Shown: positions 32,201 through 35,258, numbered from the stretch's first letter. The stretch is 64,000 nucleotides of DNA from Magnetococcales bacterium (GCA_015233035.1 JADFYM010000001.1:1-64000); one strand, 5' to 3'. Translations and numbers: made by a program. The notes: generated by a model from the letters alone, not told the origin.

Positions 32201-34926
32201 AACGGGGTGGCCACCACGGGTGGAGCATTGGTATTGGCCACCGTCAGGGTCAGTGAGGCCTGGCCACTCTCGCCCGCCAAGTCGGTGGCGACCACTTCCA
32301 CCAGAACGCTGCCCACATCGTCTTTGCCCGGCGTACCCGTCAAGGTTTGGGTGGTCGCATCAAAATGCAACCAGGTCGGCAAGGCAGCATTGTTGACCCC
32401 GGTAATCGAATAGGTCAAGGCGTTCGCGGTGTGATCCCAGGAATCCGGGTCAGTAAAAAATCCGGCGGGAATCTGCAAGGTGAACGGTGTACCTTCCGTG
32501 GCCTGGGGTGCCGCAATCGTGTTGGACGTGGGCACCGGGGCATGATCATTGATAAAGAGGGTAAACGCTTTGCTGGCATGGGCACCAAAGGTATCCGTGG
32601 CCGTCACCGCGATCGTATACATACCATCGTTGGTACCCAGGGCAGAATCGCTCAATTTTCCCAACGTGGGATCAAGACTCAGCCAACTGGGCACGGTACC
32701 GCCATTCACCGAAGTCAGCGTATAAGTCAAGCTGTCCAACGCCTTGCCACCCACCGACAGACTGGCATCCCCATCCGTGAACGAAGCCGCAATGCTCGGG
32801 GTGGTCGTGTGCGTGTCCAGCCGCACCAGACCCGTCCCGGTCCCGGTACTGGCCACGGGGGCGTCATTGACGTTGTCCACCATGAGCACATAGTTCACCG
32901 ATCCCGAACTGGCATTCACGCTGCCATAGGTAGCGGTAATCTTGATGACCGCGTCCCCGACGTTCGCATTGTGTGGCGTACCGCTCAAGGTCAGGGTGGT
33001 GGAATCAAAATGGAGCCAGGCGGGGAGAGCGGCATCCGTTGTCCCGTTCGTCAGGGAGACCGTATAGCTCAGGCTGGATCCAGTCGGGGCCGTAAAGGTA
33101 TCTTTAGGCAATACAAAACTGAACGCCTGATCCTGGACGGCAAAGAGAAAGCTGGCCGTCTGAACGTGCATATCGCTGAGTGCTGAAAGCTCCAGGATGG
33201 TCTGATTGTAGTGGGCCAAAGCGGCCTTGGCACTGATCAACCCTGTCTCATGCGGGGAGGTTGCCTGAGCGATCAACGCAGCAACGTCGCTGCTGAACTG
33301 GCTGGTCGATTCTGTGAGCGTGATCGCCTTGGCCGCTGCACCCGCCGCCAGGGTTTGCTGTGTGAGGGTAATACCGTTGGCAGGATTGCCGTCGCTGTCC
33401 AAGTTCTGCAACAAATAGGCAATATTGGTGACAGCCGTGAGTTGATCACCCGTGAGTTGCCCGCTGGTCTTGAGTACAGCAGAGGTCGCAGAAGTGGCAC
33501 CCGCCAATTTGTCCAGCGTGACAATGGGCAGACCATTGCCAGAGCGAATATCAGCCGAACTGACGGTGCCAAGAATAATGTTGCCAATGGAAAAGGTGAC
33601 CGATTCACCATCCCGGAATGAAAACCCACCACCCTGGTCTGTGACACCACTCAAAGTGGCGGTCCGGTATTGCAATCCCGCCACCGCACCATCCAGAAAG
33701 ACACCATGGGAGATACTCACCACAGGGGCCGGGGCGGGCGGCAACAAGGTCTGAATCTGTACCAGTTCATGGGACAACTCAACCATCTCAGCCTGGCTCA
33801 TCTTGCTCAGATCGATACCCACCACCCCCTTGACCACTGCCAAAGAGGCCATGGCATCCGAGCCAAGCGTGATCCCCGCCTTGGCGATTGCGCTGTAGGT
33901 GTCGAGCAGAGTCGCTTGCGACACGGTCTCATGGCTGCCAGTCGATTGATTATTTGAAGTGTCCGGCTTGTTGTCGTGCATAACCGGAGGCAACATGCCA
34001 TTGAGATGGTTCAAAATGGATTGGGGAGCCTGGAAAGCCGGTTGCGGCGAGCCATCCAGGGTGACAATCGTGGCCATGCCGGGTTGCAGCAGCGTGACCG
34101 TGCCCTGCCCATTGGCATCGGAAATGTCCAACACGCCTGCGGTATGGACCACTGTCGTCTGACCATCATCCGCCACCTCGCCTTGCAGGGCACTCCCGCG
34201 AATGCCAATCTGGGCCGTGGGCGTCTTGATGGTGGAGTGACGACCTGGTTGCTGGTGGGCAATATCACCGCTGGAATAGGCAAATGCCCCCTTCATGACC
34301 GTGGCCCCAAACTCGCCTTGGGTGGCTGCCGGGTTGTAGATAAATTTGTTCAGCACAATACGGGCACCCGTCCCCACCTGGAATTGGGTGCCGTCCAGGA
34401 AAAGCAGTTGCACCTGCCCCCCATCCGCTGTCTTGATCTCATCGCCCTCGAAAATATCGTCCCCTGCTTTCAGCGCGTGGCTCTCGCCGCCTTGACTGCG
34501 CGCCGTGGCCGAACCGGTCAGCCCTTTGATCTTGCCGATGGCTTTCCCACCGGCATGAGCTGCCTCGGCTTCTCCTGCCGGTACCGAATGTTCCGGCACC
34601 GGACCGGCTACCAATAATCCAGGCGACGCACCCGGCACCAGGAGTGCCACCGTCTCCGGCAGAAGAAATGCCCCATTGGGTGCCGTCAGGATGGGTGGCG
34701 GGTCCATGGCAAAATAATCGGCCACCACCACCTGATGCCCTCCATGGTCGACAATGACCAGGGCATTGCCATCCCTGAAAAAGTCACCATCCAGAAACAC
34801 CGCCGCATCCGCCAGCATCACCGACCCATCCTGAGCGAAAAAAGTTTCGCTCATCGAAACGACTGGCGTAGTGCTGTGCAATGACATGCCATGTACTGCC
34901 GTGGATTTGGACATTCCGGTCACCAT
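5215..34926 (-). CDS. Giant multidomain extracellular protein (9,903 aa)
   Basis: This is one uninterrupted 29.7 kb frame. Approximate order by residue: N-terminal module with VVADYF and PPP (60-110); FecR-like (130-290); adhesin-like module (400-580); about 26 cadherin/dystroglycan-like repeats ending in NDAP or NHAP (590-3410); four Ig-like repeats with YQWQ (3430-3820); Bap-like Ig repeats (3830-4135); a seven-blade FG-GAP propeller (4141-4495); Big_5-like and a second adhesin-like module (4500-4855); SBBP-like propellers (4860-5335, 5760-6210) around two SwmB-like units; nine PPC-like units (6310-7300); two more seven-blade FG-GAP propellers with RTX-like GGAGND patches (7645-8840); ITDAVHA repeats; LamG (9336-9560); an EF-hand-like segment with FDMNGDG. 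There is no Sec signal, so type I secretion through a C-terminal signal is likely, but no exporter gene is nearby. Adhesion or a surface layer is inferred. No clear SD precedes the ATG; starts at residues 5 or 10 are possible. Confidence 0.93.
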   Translation of the reverse strand: MVTGMSKSTAVHGMSLHSTTPVVSMSETFFAQDGSVMLADAAVFLDGDFFRDGNALVIVDHGGHQVVVADYFAMDPPPILTAPNGAFLLPETVALLVPGASPGLLVAGPVPEHSVPAGEAEAAHAGGKAIGKIKGLTGSATARSQGGESHALKAGDDIFEGDEIKTADGGQVQLLFLDGTQFQVGTGARIVLNKFIYNPAATQGEFGATVMKGAFAYSSGDIAHQQPGRHSTIKTPTAQIGIRGSALQGEVADDGQTTVVHTAGVLDISDANGQGTVTLLQPGMATIVTLDGSPQPAFQAPQSILNHLNGMLPPVMHDNKPDTSNNQSTGSHETVSQATLLDTYSAIAKAGITLGSDAMASLAVVKGVVGIDLSKMSQAEMVELSHELVQIQTLLPPAPAPVVSISHGVFLDGAVAGLQYRTATLSGVTDQGGGFSFRDGESVTFSIGNIILGTVSSADIRSGNGLPIVTLDKLAGATSATSAVLKTSGQLTGDQLTAVTNIAYLLQNLDSDGNPANGITLTQQTLAAGAAAKAITLTESTSQFSSDVAALIAQATSPHETGLISAKAALAHYNQTILELSALSDMHVQTASFLFAVQDQAFSFVLPKDTFTAPTGSSLSYTVSLTNGTTDAALPAWLHFDSTTLTLSGTPHNANVGDAVIKITATYGSVNASSGSVNYVLMVDNVNDAPVASTGTGTGLVRLDTHTTTPSIAASFTDGDASLSVGGKALDSLTYTLTSVNGGTVPSWLSLDPTLGKLSDSALGTNDGMYTIAVTATDTFGAHASKAFTLFINDHAPVPTSNTIAAPQATEGTPFTLQIPAGFFTDPDSWDHTANALTYSITGVNNAALPTWLHFDATTQTLTGTPGKDDVGSVLVEVVATDLAGESGQASLTLTVANTNAPPVVATPFPDQTVTQGVPFRFVLPAGTFTDPDTKYGDTLTYTATLSDGTVLPSWLHFDTSTGTFYYGGANGDTTQLDQSVAIKVTAYDQGRLSVSDTFALHVQSLSNPPVPGDDYARLVSTAQSATQDQPFTFQVSANAFQDPNVGGTLTYSAKLVVNGTTTDLPAWLTFDPATRTFSGTPHNANVTLGAPLTVDVIATDVPSGLQADAQFTLSVANVNDAPTIAHLLSGLLAPAAASTDKPTFELKWADVLNIFQDVDTSITGSQAQFTYTATLQDGTALPSTASQLSWLHLGTDQTGDFLYGTPTLSDVGLLLGLRITATETVDANGHPISAVDASHLSVSDNFLVLVTQPDKAPTAGVPITNMAATQGLLFLQELAPAAKDATGAGAPFYDADLPNDQLTYSAQLVDSSGHLINNGALPAWLKFDSDTHTFIGTPGNSDVTLLSGPLDVRITATDWAGMSVQSNIFQINVANVNDAPVLTTQIANQTAFIGQSFAGFSVAGNFNDVDIPYGDKLTFTMAPVGTALSGLSFDGSTGTFNISSTYLATAQAGTYNVKVTATDNDGLHVSDIFSIAVHAADHAPVLTTQTSNQTATQGHAFSLPLDKNTFTDVDISTGDVLTWKATQNGNALPAWLTFDPASQTFIGTPTNADVGTLAITVTATDSYGVTARESFSLVVNNVNDAPTLTPGREIPSQYVTLNGGSFSYKMDAHTFTDRDMLVDPQATLTLSATQANGTALPTWLHFDPATGTFSGTPTSDVTGGTYSIKVTATDNGTHNASDSGATPSLSASDIFNLTINHAPTAPATVTIPAMPTQGQLFYFKLPTDTFQDLDTTSGDHLTLSATLANGNALPSWLIFNSSTGAFVGTPDNAHVGPLDVTVKATDTAGTSAATTLHLVVGNVNDAPILVQHIADQIVDTGHAISVVSHFDDPDLHVTGLATPEKLTYSASLLNVTGKTLADYGLSVNADTGTLSGTTPTNPVDLVIKVTATDKGTDGIAGNADDLSVSDVFTLHILPPIGALTDPFDPPPVATQDHAYTFQVPKGTFLPPAGTNDLLSLAVTSSLPGWLHFDADTNTFFGTPSSSDLVALKTADTQAGITTGANQASLTVTMTATDMTDLRHPSTSDSFTLTVDNVNDAPTLGATATPIIQTVTQGSAFQFVIPGDHFTDADTIFGDKLTYTATLSGGAALSTLPGGWLHFDAATGRFYSASATSDTLAAVPDTSTVGPVNIVLTATDNSGLSVSDMVTLNVLPPNHAPTVATAVPAAMSTNVDAVWTYHVPTGTFADADTPYGDTLTYTATAQNGSPLPGWLHFDSATQTFFGTPIDQVVNGTVQDDSGLVNIKVTATDSHGAAVSDVFALTVTDSTNHAPVLVDPVVQQTQALTVVRGANFLLQLDPHTFLDPDKGDTLTWSATTPGWLAFDPDTLTFSGTPGTNDTTANITITASDSKGAKGYDAFTLQVTNLDHAPTLDHPVATQSTAQGGAYSQSVQNVFGDPDLTTGDKLTLAATAILADGSVVNLSDPTSTFWLHFDPSTLTLTGQPGNSDVGTLNIKLTATDTSNVSIADIFNIVVSNVNDAPTVAHPIQDQSAVQGTAFTYQFAAATFADIDAQYGDTLTYAATDMAGNALPTWLHFDAPTHTFVGTPGSGDVGTVNIKVTATDSGSLSVSDAFSLNVASPPSTSNQSGTTVNLTASQDTLFTPDPILFSGLTVQQYTISSLDGKTTGSAALPAWLSFDQSTGQFSGTPGDNDVGSVAVLVTATGANSASSSEVVDITVHNTNHAPTFTAGSLSAQNATLTQSFLFQMPANAFSDADIKYGDHLIFSATLADGTTALPGWLSFDPQTGIFAGTPTGSEGTVNIKVTATDTAQASASGLFSLNVSALDHAPTVIDAIASQGVPTAREGTAFYFKLQADTFGDVDISTLGDHLTYSAQLAGGSSSTALPAWLHFDPSTGTFFGTPAQTDVGSLAIKVTATDQAGAKVSDSFSLAVSALPHAPVFTSVVANQTATQGTAIAPIKLAFKVDSPTDVVVLTATQVQSDGSTVALPSWLTFDAQAATFTGTPTTSGALDIRVTALDQTNGLSTFSDFDLTIKAINHAPTVVSAVNLTPSADAQEGSLFTYQLPTGHFADQDAGDHLTFTVSSLAGGILPSWLTFDQTTNTFRGTPGVGTAGTVGIKVTATDLAGASISDTFNLTVDHVNHAPVFNTAQAPLNQKATVGGLFSFQVASGTFTDPDPGDHLTYTATLQSGGTLPSWLHFDQNTQVFSGTPVLANVGTINVTVSASDGSLAANDTFAITVADLNHAPIRVGTVPSLQSSLGSQATIQEGQAFSFTLPTGLFTDQDTTDATLTLSAVNMATGAPLSGSWLQFNSATGVFSGTPSTADTVGTLSVKVIATDHGGLTAADAFTITVQAPDVAPTMPKGTTPTQTITQGTSFLFSLDPGTFVDPNPGHTLKITAQVSDGSTLSALPTWLHFDSGSLSFSGTSPSTGGTYSVVVTAQDKNAAGVVSTTLTATDTFTLGVVPHINHAPTGTVTIAGTVAQNSTLTANNTLVDADGLGLINYQWQMSENGTSNWTAIANATANTFKLTLAQVGEHLRVVASYTDGWDTTESVTSGATAAVTHVNTLPTGTLSITGPLTQYQTLTANNALADIDGLGPVSYQWQMSADGTSNWINIGNTTTANTLSLTQAQIGEHIHVVASYTDGYGTRESVTSAATTGVVTHVNTGPTGGVTIAGTTAQYQVLTANSSLADVDGLGPISYQWQASVGGSTWTNLATGNTLTLTQALVGEQLRVVASYTDGYGTPESVTSAATAAVTHVNTGPSGNVTVGWSVNHSGGMPLVLLTASNTLADVDGMGTINYQWQMSDNGGATWMPFAPPTTANTFMLPPSLPSQEIIRVMASYLDGGGTTENMASAAIQIPAVATTISGMHLSADSGSSATDFITNVAAQTITGVLSTGLTTGQSLYGSVNGGMTWTDITSKVSGTAINWDGACLSGSNLIEMKVISTTIMDGPVASHAYTLETTAPSLTIGSPQMGDNVINAVESHNVILTGTTTAENGQVVTVTLSDGTHTATETATVLNGAWTATGADVSTWSNGTMMVQATVADLAGNLATPAHTTLTLATVSPVTTVDSVQMGDNMINAAESHAVVIHGTTTAVNGQTVAVTLSDGTHSAVETATVTNDGTWTTAAADISTWINGNITVQAHVVDTTGNPMVPATTSLLLDTIAPQQSATISHTDYSVGGNPFSIATADVNGDGKMDMLVANYADQVLVANYPDQLVGTVSVFLGNGDGTFQPKVNCAVGPLPFGVATADVNGDGKLDMLVSNQGDNTISVMLGHGDGTFVAGNVYASPGSPGPIRVADLNGDGIPDMVVANMWGSTASVFLGNGNGTFQDKSDYGVGLFAYSIALVDVNGDGVVDLVADSSNYTLPSTVSVLLGDKNNPGHFLPQTTILTGDPSALISVAAADLNGDGKVDLVVSDEYANTVSVLLGNGNGTFSTGAVYATGTTPIRVNLADVNGDGKADIVVSDDSSSSVSVLLGNGDGTFQSKVDYSVGSRPYGLETVDLNGDGSADILVTNLGDSTVSVLSLQTVAPILAPNDDTSVAHTGHLTDHTSFTLTGLGEVGATVMLYDGTTNVGTATVADNGTWSVTVANMSNGTHHFADTLTDVAGNVGGRSGVLNVTVDTTPPTLQSVVSTTPGNSAVMTTNGNIVLTFSENVAAGTGSFVITNGTDTQTIAAGDTSQVTISGNTITINPAHDLLFNKAYQIQLANGVVTDVAGNPLTNTMQNLPSVTVHQGVLVDSPVAGVGYYTTIGNTTTVDLTGVTGPGGTFNYLSGSTGVETVHFFIGNITLGQAAGNAVLTPVDLAQGITSTATHMLRLLQTLDSDNDPSNGITIDANTQAAASSSGLSLASSTFDADLGTFVNTLISAEVLTSRSPVSGQTAWANFRSSFQNTSWINVAQNIESNNGNSNSGGENITVDGQNNVYTTGQFSGSVLLGQDANGHAVELVSPGMGGDFLQKQDAAGHLLWADTVQVLGNGHVDAGNVTVSNETGGEYLYSVGKFAGALDLNGDGVADLASTPTAAGTASNDVYVIKTNAATGHIEWAATIGDADNQDGGFIAFNSDHSQAMVFGMDRTLTLNTDSTRTPHLFAHTLATATGNAVAGSSDVILPWSVSDEINGALMTNDGYLLLTGQHAVNLSTSVAFVDKINLASGQVIWSEQFANPMAGGSYSYNAGSTAASSALVTDAAGNTYVAGKFTGTLTLGNGVTLTDNDTNGGAKLFVAKLGVDGTILWAKSFGTGNTNGTGGFDVQEDLSMTLDANGLHLAATVKNWVTTSTGTQLSDHKNLLVMTLDANGNKLWQQEVGGTGDIQAKALAEDSNGNLLVTGNTSGDINFSANGSSDQHVIGNTSSSSLFVLKLDGASGQLINTSGNSVAVTGAANRGDTLTAVTTLDGVPTGTSLSYQWEESATGTTWTQISNAYQSQYIVGSGDVGKEIHVKVSYTDSTGTHVLSSTPTALVTALDHAPVAQDFTRSGNGSDWLHLSAKSFVNHTTDQDLGDTLVKIKVTALPDAGTLELLNGVNGAPVPVTVGQEIAVADLDQLVFVPHSPTPTLASATVHGNALVISFSGTALLDATHLPGVGAFTVTSNGGSDAVTAVAVNAAAHTVTLTLAAAVTSGQVVTVNYSDPSTDNYVHAIQDISGQDVANFTAAIPVINTTNATGTPVFVSAAVNSNLLVMTYADVNPLDAANLPGIGAFTVTVNGVADAVIAVMENGNAHTVTLTLAHAVTSGQVVTVAYADPTTGNDLNAIQDKTTGNDAASLAAITVANTTAAWTAPTHFSWEAYDGTTWSPVAATTTLDPATDPIGWAKLFMPEAGSTGNSSGTDLVADANGNVFIVGDFAGTIDPAFSGSLLSFSGSQGGFIEERSFAGSPSWATASVPTSTTDTVDISSIELGGGALYVGGSFSGTISWTDQSSVTHTLNSAGGTDFFVEKLDTAGHILWAAQMGGSGNEDGRILYADATGVWVDWGTKNDPTSGSHVDKLSAALDTNGNPVSTPVLSTPVVFAAADAVQDVVLDPVTDDVIFTGMHTDTTKGNLPFVEKVAPDGSSWYSTLNNFNNGSSGSESWGSAVTVGRSGNIYVVSGTPGTTSGTFSNGTLFIENMDASGHEQWTQQYQVGGLDSHVAMTTDSSGNLYVTGSYAGVAMLGQTLNSALNGSVSSQDIFIAKFDQDGHPLWARSVGGAGLDTAGSITVDAAGTVYVTGSVTDSADLDPGSGTLNKGAVGNGKQAFVLELNSAGVLDHLPSGTVTISGSVIPGSTLTASNTIADADGIAGSGISYQWQTSPDGNNWTNINLATSNTLSLSATDLGYLHVVANYTDGIGITEKVTSAAVVYDVNNTMATASQQLATTSSANDTISYVGDSDWYAVTLTAGTAYTFTLQGNGGTLTDPHLILRDANGNQVWDATGTGNNAQMVYTPTGSSSQYYLDVQALHAETGGYTLTDTVSIGHTQDTAGNLALGTPITNTMTASGELDWFAVTLSANTTYLFDLEIPSSAGSGTSFHADLTFMHSGSSQMAYGSGTGSYLLYHPGANETDYLQVRGEGSALGTYTLNAVAVDGASLSAVPALVTDGPAVSVSSQIHTAGEADWFAVSLTAGSVYAFDLHGSSSSQGALPDPHLVLLNSSGNMMDNLVGTAGDAWTFLDPASNYGTGTYYIGVQGMGSETGGYTLSVSTPSDVGNTTTTASTGLTVGSAVHGMMAANDSGDWFQIALNQGVTYAFDLEGTSDALGLYHTDLALLNSGGSPISGEESAPMGYRMGSHLFYTPGSNETDFLAVKGGATGTYTLSATAVNPLTVGAPTTGTTIALPGETDWFAVSLTGGTAYTFDLHGSSSLALPDPHLVLLDSSGNTVGSFVKSSGGGVWNFYDPLSDTSGIHYVSVQGMGSETGGYTLNVSAGSASGTTGSLTIGSTVHSVMTQSDTVEQFKVHLTSGMLYDFDVLGSYGGNGTLPYSDLKLTTSDGTVLREQNSNGTGDTHIVYTATATADYYLDVTADQPNGIGGTSHCTGSYTLSGTLPAVSSAFSDPTVSTVSGALQTSGENDLFAVSLQQGAIYTFNVGSSSNNMGGTLYAPHLALLDNTGAVVAASPMSEGGSAQVFYVPSSGGSYYLDVGGNYGGTGAYTLNKVMATPSPVNLDSPTTMTLSGETDWFSVTLAAGTSYAFDMHNTGTAATAHLVVMDGAGNVVANTTGFNGDTWISAGSGGTYYVGAQGTGGYTLDVSTAVDAGNTTTTAGSLAVGSSVHGVITPSGNHDWFAISLHTGISYTFDLQGAPDGHGTLPDAVLYLRDDGGNVIRSNNDYISADSHIAYTPTADGIYYLDASGFSGNTGTYTLSATAPVITGVVADGHIQGARIYIDANNNGVADPNEYAGITTDANGVFTDTNPQHGTILAVGGVDVSTGAPNTVTLMAPEGATVVNPITTLIQDYMEQHSGMSASTAEATVHAALGLGSSVDLMTYDPLAATNTDATTALQVQKVIAALGTAATLVDNLGSTPLGNGFLATLATLIDNGTFNSGHPLDLTNTTDLTAGGLPSGMVTAVSSAATAIAGATSLAGVSDAQHAHLPANYHPTILSGTGGGVLENVATTTVVYTATGTDPDGDTLTWTLSGVDSNDFNINMATGHQGEVTFKSAPDGTQSSYTFQVVANDGHGHTVAQNVTIGISNHSVINVAALDGHNGFQLIGEQQFLGDGEGSYFWGDQAGTSVGSAGDVNGDGFADLIIGAPAANAGDGSSYVVLGHPGTFMTPITPDNLDGTLGFRLDGGGGSASGFSVSSAGDINGDGLADLIVGAPHTNDFNGASYVVFGHTSLIDTVALSDLGTTGLGFRMSGESSSLSGASVHSAGDINGDGYADLIVGAPYADNGYGRSYVVFGHSGTFDPVDLGNLGTAGFSLQGGWNEHAGFSVSSAGDVNGDGFADLIVGTGAGNSYVVFGHSGAFDSIYLDDFSSNSGFRLSAPGAFGQSVSSAGDINGDGFADLIIGAPGADTSYVVFGHSGSFNFWTPDNLNASTGFRLNGAVTAVSAAGDVNGDGFADLIVGDGAGHSYVVFGHSGSFGVDGTGLDLSNLNSHDGFRLDGAGGSVSAAGDVNGDGFADLIVGQPGNNQEDPGSSYILFGGNFTGAEVHVGTSGNDTLIGTGGTEAFHGGAGNDTIQVSNLGFQLVDGGSGIDTLALSGSGMNLNLTTERGHIHSIETINLGTGNTLHLTALDLLNISDTSHTLTVNGNTGDTVYAGVGWTTDGMDHGGYHIYTQGLATLEVATAITTTAVTGFQLVGEQGTGAGQSVHAAGDINGDGFADLIIGAPDTNYSSGSSFVVFGHSGSFAATVNLASLDGTTGFRLDGTSWSSAGYSVGAAGDVNGDGVADLLIGAPDTNDGNGSSYVVFGHTGGFAPALTLSSLDGTTGFRLDGTEGKAGYSVSTAGDINGDGFADLIVGAPRASGSTGYSYVLFGHSGGFASAVNLDNLDGTTGFRLDGNSGSDYVGCSVSSAGDVNGDGFADLIVGAYGHNNYVGSSYVVFGHAGGFAPTITLDSMSGTTGFCLNGVEQGDEAGWSVSAAGDVNGDGFADLIVGARWTNGYEGASYVVFGHAGSFGTGIDLANLNGSNGFQLHGAGFAVSSAGDVNGDGFADLIVGERGGDNGAAASYLVFGHSGTFGTGIDLANLNGSNGFRLAGASDAIAVSAAGDINGDGFADLIVGDPNSDTSYVLFGGDFTGAANHIIGSSTVHTLTGTSGADVFVAGSSSDTTMTGNGGADVFHGGAGNDTIIVSDTTFRLVDGGSGHNTLSLSGSGLNLDLGAERGHIQSIETIDLGTGGNTLSLTALDVLNIAGAGHTLTLKGNTGDAVELNGTWMNGGTWMDGTTSALYHVYTDGQAVLHVAETITPAPVQVNFSGVANADVVIVSSELDNTPNGFTNSQTTAADFNGSLFVTQSVASNSDLFDTQTVGLTDDGYYAANGNHPDVQLLATNGNAGNNVLQDKVVSATPHSLSVTPGAYSDLNIFASSTNGSSAFQVTLHYAGGTPTTYTVNVADWANDTTHRPSEPTGVTSYDLIDTMGWYNAQDGIFENPSEIPLSGSDNGFTVFGYRIAVDGSRVLDSFDLTTTSLNSSGTYLNYLGATLEHSTVSYSVATFLAAGFGTDQSVAVADTLTSVQVHWNSLLGNTHISSLCITDAVHAGDVVPLLVNFGQLQNVAVAGTVADVQNHLTDLSANSSHINSLCITDAVHAADMAPLVADFGSVLQPVAVADIVADVNQTVLSNLIANTSHISSLALTDASAVTLSYTVTGTEGAALHTLLGELAANNHVTLSLSGTTANLEADYAAGLTGEFLTNLVSQHIVAAVTVVATDSPSGGDLTTLNSDFGNLLYTPPSPPTRTALSFDGSGGLVDLGDVAALDGTSHYTLASDVNFNAFNMYETVLCKRTGDSDRALVLQVYDPNHGDLAIAVNGGYAHTTNLNLTLNQWHNIAIVYDGTQSTDASKLQLYVDGQLETLSFLGSVPTSTSTTASHLVLGAEYNGTTSPTGNGGVGFNGELDNISLWNISLNQTQIQAHEVTPLTGNEAGLVGYWGNFDVQTGTAVADNSSSHALPGTIVGSGVNWVTCAGADPLVLDLSGNGIHLTAPGAGPNFDMNGDGIAESTGWVGAQDGLLVFDPHGDGHVQGIQNLVSPYSVPNATSSLGALTTLDSNHNGWLDAGDTAFNQLKVWVDQNQDGVAQSPELHTLSQLGITGLGLTLDTSGATTMHGNTVEGAAQVQYADGHTGTMAEVQLAYQTTTPSGSAAPSTDTAGSGTGSTQPDYSHLANILNWDGVALQHNGDSLTMVSTGSSLDLSNLLANQSLSGTDKVDMRSGGHNTLNIHDILDLSGSEHPLLVNGDAGDVVNVQHAIDTMLSVNSSVVVDGVSHTTDAAGHATIGADTYVVHRSVDGLHTLLVDTEVVLNLLH
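5740..6225 (-). other. EF-hand-like calcium segment of giant protein
   Basis: This codes for DLSGNGI, FDMNGDGIAE, LDSNHNGWLDAGD and VDQNQDGVAQ. These are aspartate-rich loops of the kind that bind calcium in RTX exoproteins, placed near the C-terminus before the presumed secretion signal. Confidence 0.6.
8390..8870 (-). other. RTX-like patch 2 of giant protein
   Basis: Encodes GGADVFHGGAGNDTI and a following beta-roll-like stretch with LVDGGSG. The nonapeptide repeat (GGxGxDxUx) is present in only a few copies, so this is a minimal calcium-binding roll. A sister patch is at 10220-10650. Confidence 0.6.
8900..10210 (-). repeat. FG-GAP propeller block 3 (seven blades)
   Basis: Seven repeats of about 60 codons each contain AGD(I/V)NGDGFADLI(V/I)G and YVVFGHSG. 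These are integrin-alpha-like blades with a calcium-binding DxNxDGxxD loop. Blade number is counted from the seven NGDG motifs. Confidence 0.8.
10700..11990 (-). repeat. FG-GAP propeller block 2 (seven blades)
   Basis: Seven repeats of the same type as in block 3, separated from it by an RTX-like patch. The two blocks with their patches look like a tandem duplication of a propeller-plus-roll unit. Confidence 0.8.
13020..16000 (-). repeat. PPC-like repeat block (nine units)
   Basis: Nine units of about 100 codons, each with (G/S)(E/D)xDWFAVxLxxGxxYxFDL and a later YYLDV or YYVGVQG. This is the pattern of bacterial pre-peptidase C-terminal (PPC) beta-sandwich domains. Confidence 0.75.
21440..22505 (-). 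repeat. FG-GAP/VCBS propeller block 1 (seven blades)
   Basis: Seven repeats contain AD(V/L)NGDGxxD and SV(F/L)LGNGDGTF. They are clearly different in sequence from blocks 2 and 3, so this propeller was acquired separately. Confidence 0.8.
24690..33150 (-). repeat. Cadherin/dystroglycan-like repeat array (about 26 units)
   Basis: Units of 90-130 codons share TxxxLPxWLxFDxxTxxFxGTPxxxDVGxxxIxVTATD and end in VNDAP, NHAP or DHAP linkers. They are diverged in sequence, not recent copies. Such repeats make long stiff stalks in surface adhesins. Confidence 0.85.
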
Positions 34927-35102
34927 AAAAAGATTGTTTATTTGTCACTCGTTTGAGTGGCGGATTGGAGCATCGGTCCGCTGCCGTCAACCGCCAGGAA
35001 GAAACCAGAAAGGTACGGGCGACGATAAGAGGCGTTAACACCCCAGCAACGGCCCCGCAACACGCCCCCCTGCACTCCCAGGCTGAATGCGATCCCGTCG
35101 CT

Positions 35103-35114
35103 TGCCATATGGCA
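35103..35114. promoter_or_regulatory. 12-bp palindrome just downstream of predicted promoter
   Basis: TGCCATATGGCA is a perfect palindrome about 17-28 bases after the predicted transcription start of the giant gene. That is a usual place for a repressor operator. Confidence 0.4.
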
Positions 35115-35137
35115 TAAAGATCGGGAAAACCATCCTG

Positions 35138-35166
35138 ATTCTAACACAATCGGTGCCGTTGCGCAA
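35138..35166 (-). promoter_or_regulatory. Sigma-70-like promoter for the giant gene
   Basis: On the minus strand, TTGCGC (35161-35166) is followed after exactly 17 bases by TAGAAT (35138-35143). The -35 hexamer is inside an inverted repeat (35156-35187: CCGTTG/CAACGG outside, GCGCAA/TTGCGC inside). The promoter is predicted by eye only. Confidence 0.5.
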
Positions 35167-35258
35167 GTATTTTTGCGCTGGCAACGGTTTGTCGCTGCCA
35201 GCATGGGGGGAGGGGGAGCGGGATGGAAACCTGCAAAAAAAGTGTGTCCCTGCCCCCG

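Larger units (their letters stand above)
34927..35258 (-). other. Upstream region of the giant gene
   Basis: This 332-base gap holds a sigma-70-like promoter (35138-35166), a 12-bp palindrome (35103-35114) and a hairpin (35156-35187). The predicted transcript would have a leader of about 200 bases. A purine-rich stretch near 35200-35220 shows nothing recognisable. Confidence 0.5.

Noticed and set aside
5600-34617. Many long open frames on the plus strand opposite the giant gene (for example 16927-18999 and 22861-25356)
   Set aside because: They are antisense shadows caused by the codon bias of the repeats. They are rich in Arg, His and Gly, lack domain patterns and lack SD sites.
5215-34926. 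Non-ribosomal peptide or polyketide synthase as an explanation for the giant gene
   Set aside because: No adenylation, condensation, ketosynthase or carrier motifs are present; the repeats are surface-protein types.
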